Assembly: GCA_951640165.1 (NCBI GenBank)
Contig: OX621240.1
Coordinates: 4,972,713-5,036,712 of the forward strand
Direction: 5' to 3'
Length of the DNA: 64,000 nt
Source: Pseudoips prasinana
Taxonomy: Eukaryota > Arthropoda > Insecta > Lepidoptera > Nolidae
Part shown: positions 56,001 to 59,000 of the stretch, in pieces
Position numbering within the stretch: the first letter of the stretch is position 1
Layout of the letters: every line of letters begins with the position of its first letter
Made by a program: the position numbers and the translations under genes
The notes under the pieces: model-generated
What the model was told of the DNA's origin: nothing
Database searches by the model: none
What the model saw: the letters and a program-made list of their open reading frames with translations, nothing else

Positions 56001-59000
56001 GAGGCTTACCTCATCAAGCGACAACTCCGTTGGTGTGGACATGTGCTGCGAATGTCAGATCAACGTACGGCAAAATGCATCTTTTTCTCTGAACTTGAGA
56101 AGGGCAAGCGCAAGCACGGCGGACAACTTCTCAGGTACAAAGATGTACTTAAACGCCATATGAAAAAATGTAACATAACGCCTTCAGATTGGCAGCAATC
56201 AGCCGCTCAGCGACCAGTATGGAGGTCTTTGGTGAAAAACAAAGTCAAAAACTTTGAGGATAATCGCCGCTCGGAACTAGATGCTCGACGCGATGAACTG
56301 AAAGCACGCCCACCTTGTGCTATCACGTACAATTACGGCAATGGTGTGCTCACTTGCCCGCACTGTGCGCGGACTTTTACCAATAAGATTGGTTACGTTA
56401 GCCACACACGAGCACACCAACGTCAGATAGAACGGAGTTGAAGAGGTCGCCTTGGCCGCAATTGGTCGAGGAGGAGATTATTATTACTCCAATGGGACCG
56501 TGGAAGTGAATTCACGGTTCCATTTCGGTAAAAGCCTACCGGGGAAGTCGGAAGGGTTGGCAAGATATGAATGATGCCTTTTTTTTGATAATGCAGGAGG
56601 AATACCTACTCTTGCCACCCGCAAAACGTGTCTGCGGGTCGGACTTGCACCGACTAAACCTAACCTGCCGTGGACTTCTCTTGGCGCCTGATAGGAGGAG
56701 CCCCGGGAACACGGGTATGCTGCTCCGGTGCATATGAATGATGCCGGTGTGTGGTGCTAGCGCTATAGACTACAGTAACTGCTTGTCACCAAGTGGGCTG
56801 TATGGTTGTTTGTCGATTTAATAGAAAAGGAGGAAAATTGAAAATATTTCTACTTGTAAATTTATGGTTTTCAGGGTTTAACATGCTTGACACTATGTAC
56901 AATACGACTTGAAACAAAAATTAATATAGTTAATCATCATCATAATATTAATACATGAAGCAAAAACTTTGTAACCGTTTTTACGAAAATTACGTGTACG
57001 AAGGAGTATGAAATGTTTAAAGGTAAGGTAACGGTAAAGGGAACAGTAAAAGTTCATATGGAGAAGGAGTGCAGAGAACTAATATTTTTATATAAAAGAA
57101 GTAAATTACAAAAAAAGAAAAAACATTACACAAACTACCATGCTTTTGACACACTGACAAACTGAAAAGAAATGACAAAGTGTAAAAAATTAAGACTCAT
57201 TAATACTGTCTTTAATGTCTATAGTCTTTGAAAATAGAACCTCAAAGGTCAAACTTCAAATTAGTGCGATCTCTAGTTTGGGATTTTCAGGTGAGAACTA
57301 TTTTAGACGATGCCCAAACCGAGTATGACAAGTCATGATTACTTACATAACTTCCATTTCCAATTTCTCATCGGAGCCGCGGAGTCACATCCTGTACTAG
57401 ATCCAGTAATTACTGAATCTACGTGAATCCCACACACTTCAAAGCAAGTCTCTCCACCAATACTGATTTATTAGTAAATGAGATATGCTTCCTCGGAATT
57501 TCACTTGATTTAGAAATTATTCGCGAGGAAAGTTTAATCCACTGTTTCGGAACTTTGCATTGTTTGCAAATTTACGTTACATTAATTTACGCTGATTGTA
57601 GGTACACTTATATTATCTATACTTAGATAAGTATAGAGATTACATATAATAAAATCGTAGAAAATTCAAAACTGTACATTAACAATTTTTTTAAAAGGAT
57701 TCTTGGAGCGTAATCTACAGTGGATATCGAAGCCAAAAATATAGATTTTAGAATTTTTGTCTGTGTGTCTGTTTGTCTGTATGTATGTCCGGGCTAAACT
57801 CAAAAAGAACTGCATGGATTTACTTCAAATTTTGCATGAATCGGGTCAACATATAGGCTACATTTTATCACGCTATCACCTTAAAAATTATCACCAGCTG
57901 TGATAATTTTTAAAATTTAACGCGCGTAAAACCGCGGGGCACAGCTAGTTAAGTAATAATACTAGAGAGTAGTACTTTGACTGAAAGTCGACTAAGACTA
58001 ACCAACAACGCAGAACATAGTATGGGTGTATACGCAAACGCTGGTGCACTCTTTATCCTCTCACACTCATAATCCAATGAAATATTAACCCGACACGGCC
58101 GAGGAGAGATCAGGCCCAGAACATTCATTATTATCTAAATATGAAAAACATCACCCACACTAGGGAATACATTTTCTTACCAAATAATTCCACCGGATCA
58201 CCCTCACTTATGTTCACCACCCTTACATGAAATATGACAATGTTGCAATTTAGGGCTTCAAAAATTAATGAATTACTTGTATTTATCATGAATATAATTT
58301 TTCGTAAATTTCACCTAACATCAGTTTTCAATTTTTTTCTCGTTCTTTTGAACATAAACCCTGAGACCCACATAAACCCTTAGAGGTTTCTGCGGTTCGG
58401 CCTTTTAAATTAATGTGCAATGAAAAATATATTGAATAAATAAATAAAAAAGGAAAAAAAAAACCTGGTTCAGTTTGTTTGTGATAAGTAATTAGCATAT
58501 TTTAACCTAAAACCCTAAAAAGTATGGTTTATCTAACCATTTCAGAACTGACTTAGAATTTATTCTAAATTTCAAAATTCGGGTTTGAGCTCAGGATTCA
58601 TAGATTTTCAAAGCGTCAAAAAAAATAAAATGGTGAGATTATGGTTTAAGATTCGGATACTTCTCATCATAAAGTATCTAAATTTTGCGTTTGAACGTCA
58701 ACTTCTCGGCCACCCTGTATTGCTCCAAATTCAATTCAATTCAATTCAAAAGTATTTATTTCGGAAAAAATATCCATATAATGTTAGTATAACTTAGCCT
58801 AATGTTAGTATCAATTACATTAATTATATTAAGGGTGTCTGGACTCTTACCCACCTGTGTAAAAGGGGAGAGTCCCACCGATCAGAAAACACATTCAGGA
58901 TGCCATTGGAGGAGAAGCGCAAGCGCTCCATCATGGAAGCGCAGCGCCTCCGCATGATCGCGGCGAACCCGTCGACGCACGCCTCCGCGAACATCCCCGA

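Noticed and set aside
57347..57418. 72-nt possible cassette exon with AG acceptor and GTAAGT donor, phase-compatible between exons A and B
   Set aside because: It would insert 24 residues into the calpain strand at SKSG/CYLVRL, where the direct junction gives an ideal match; the acceptor lacks a pyrimidine tract.
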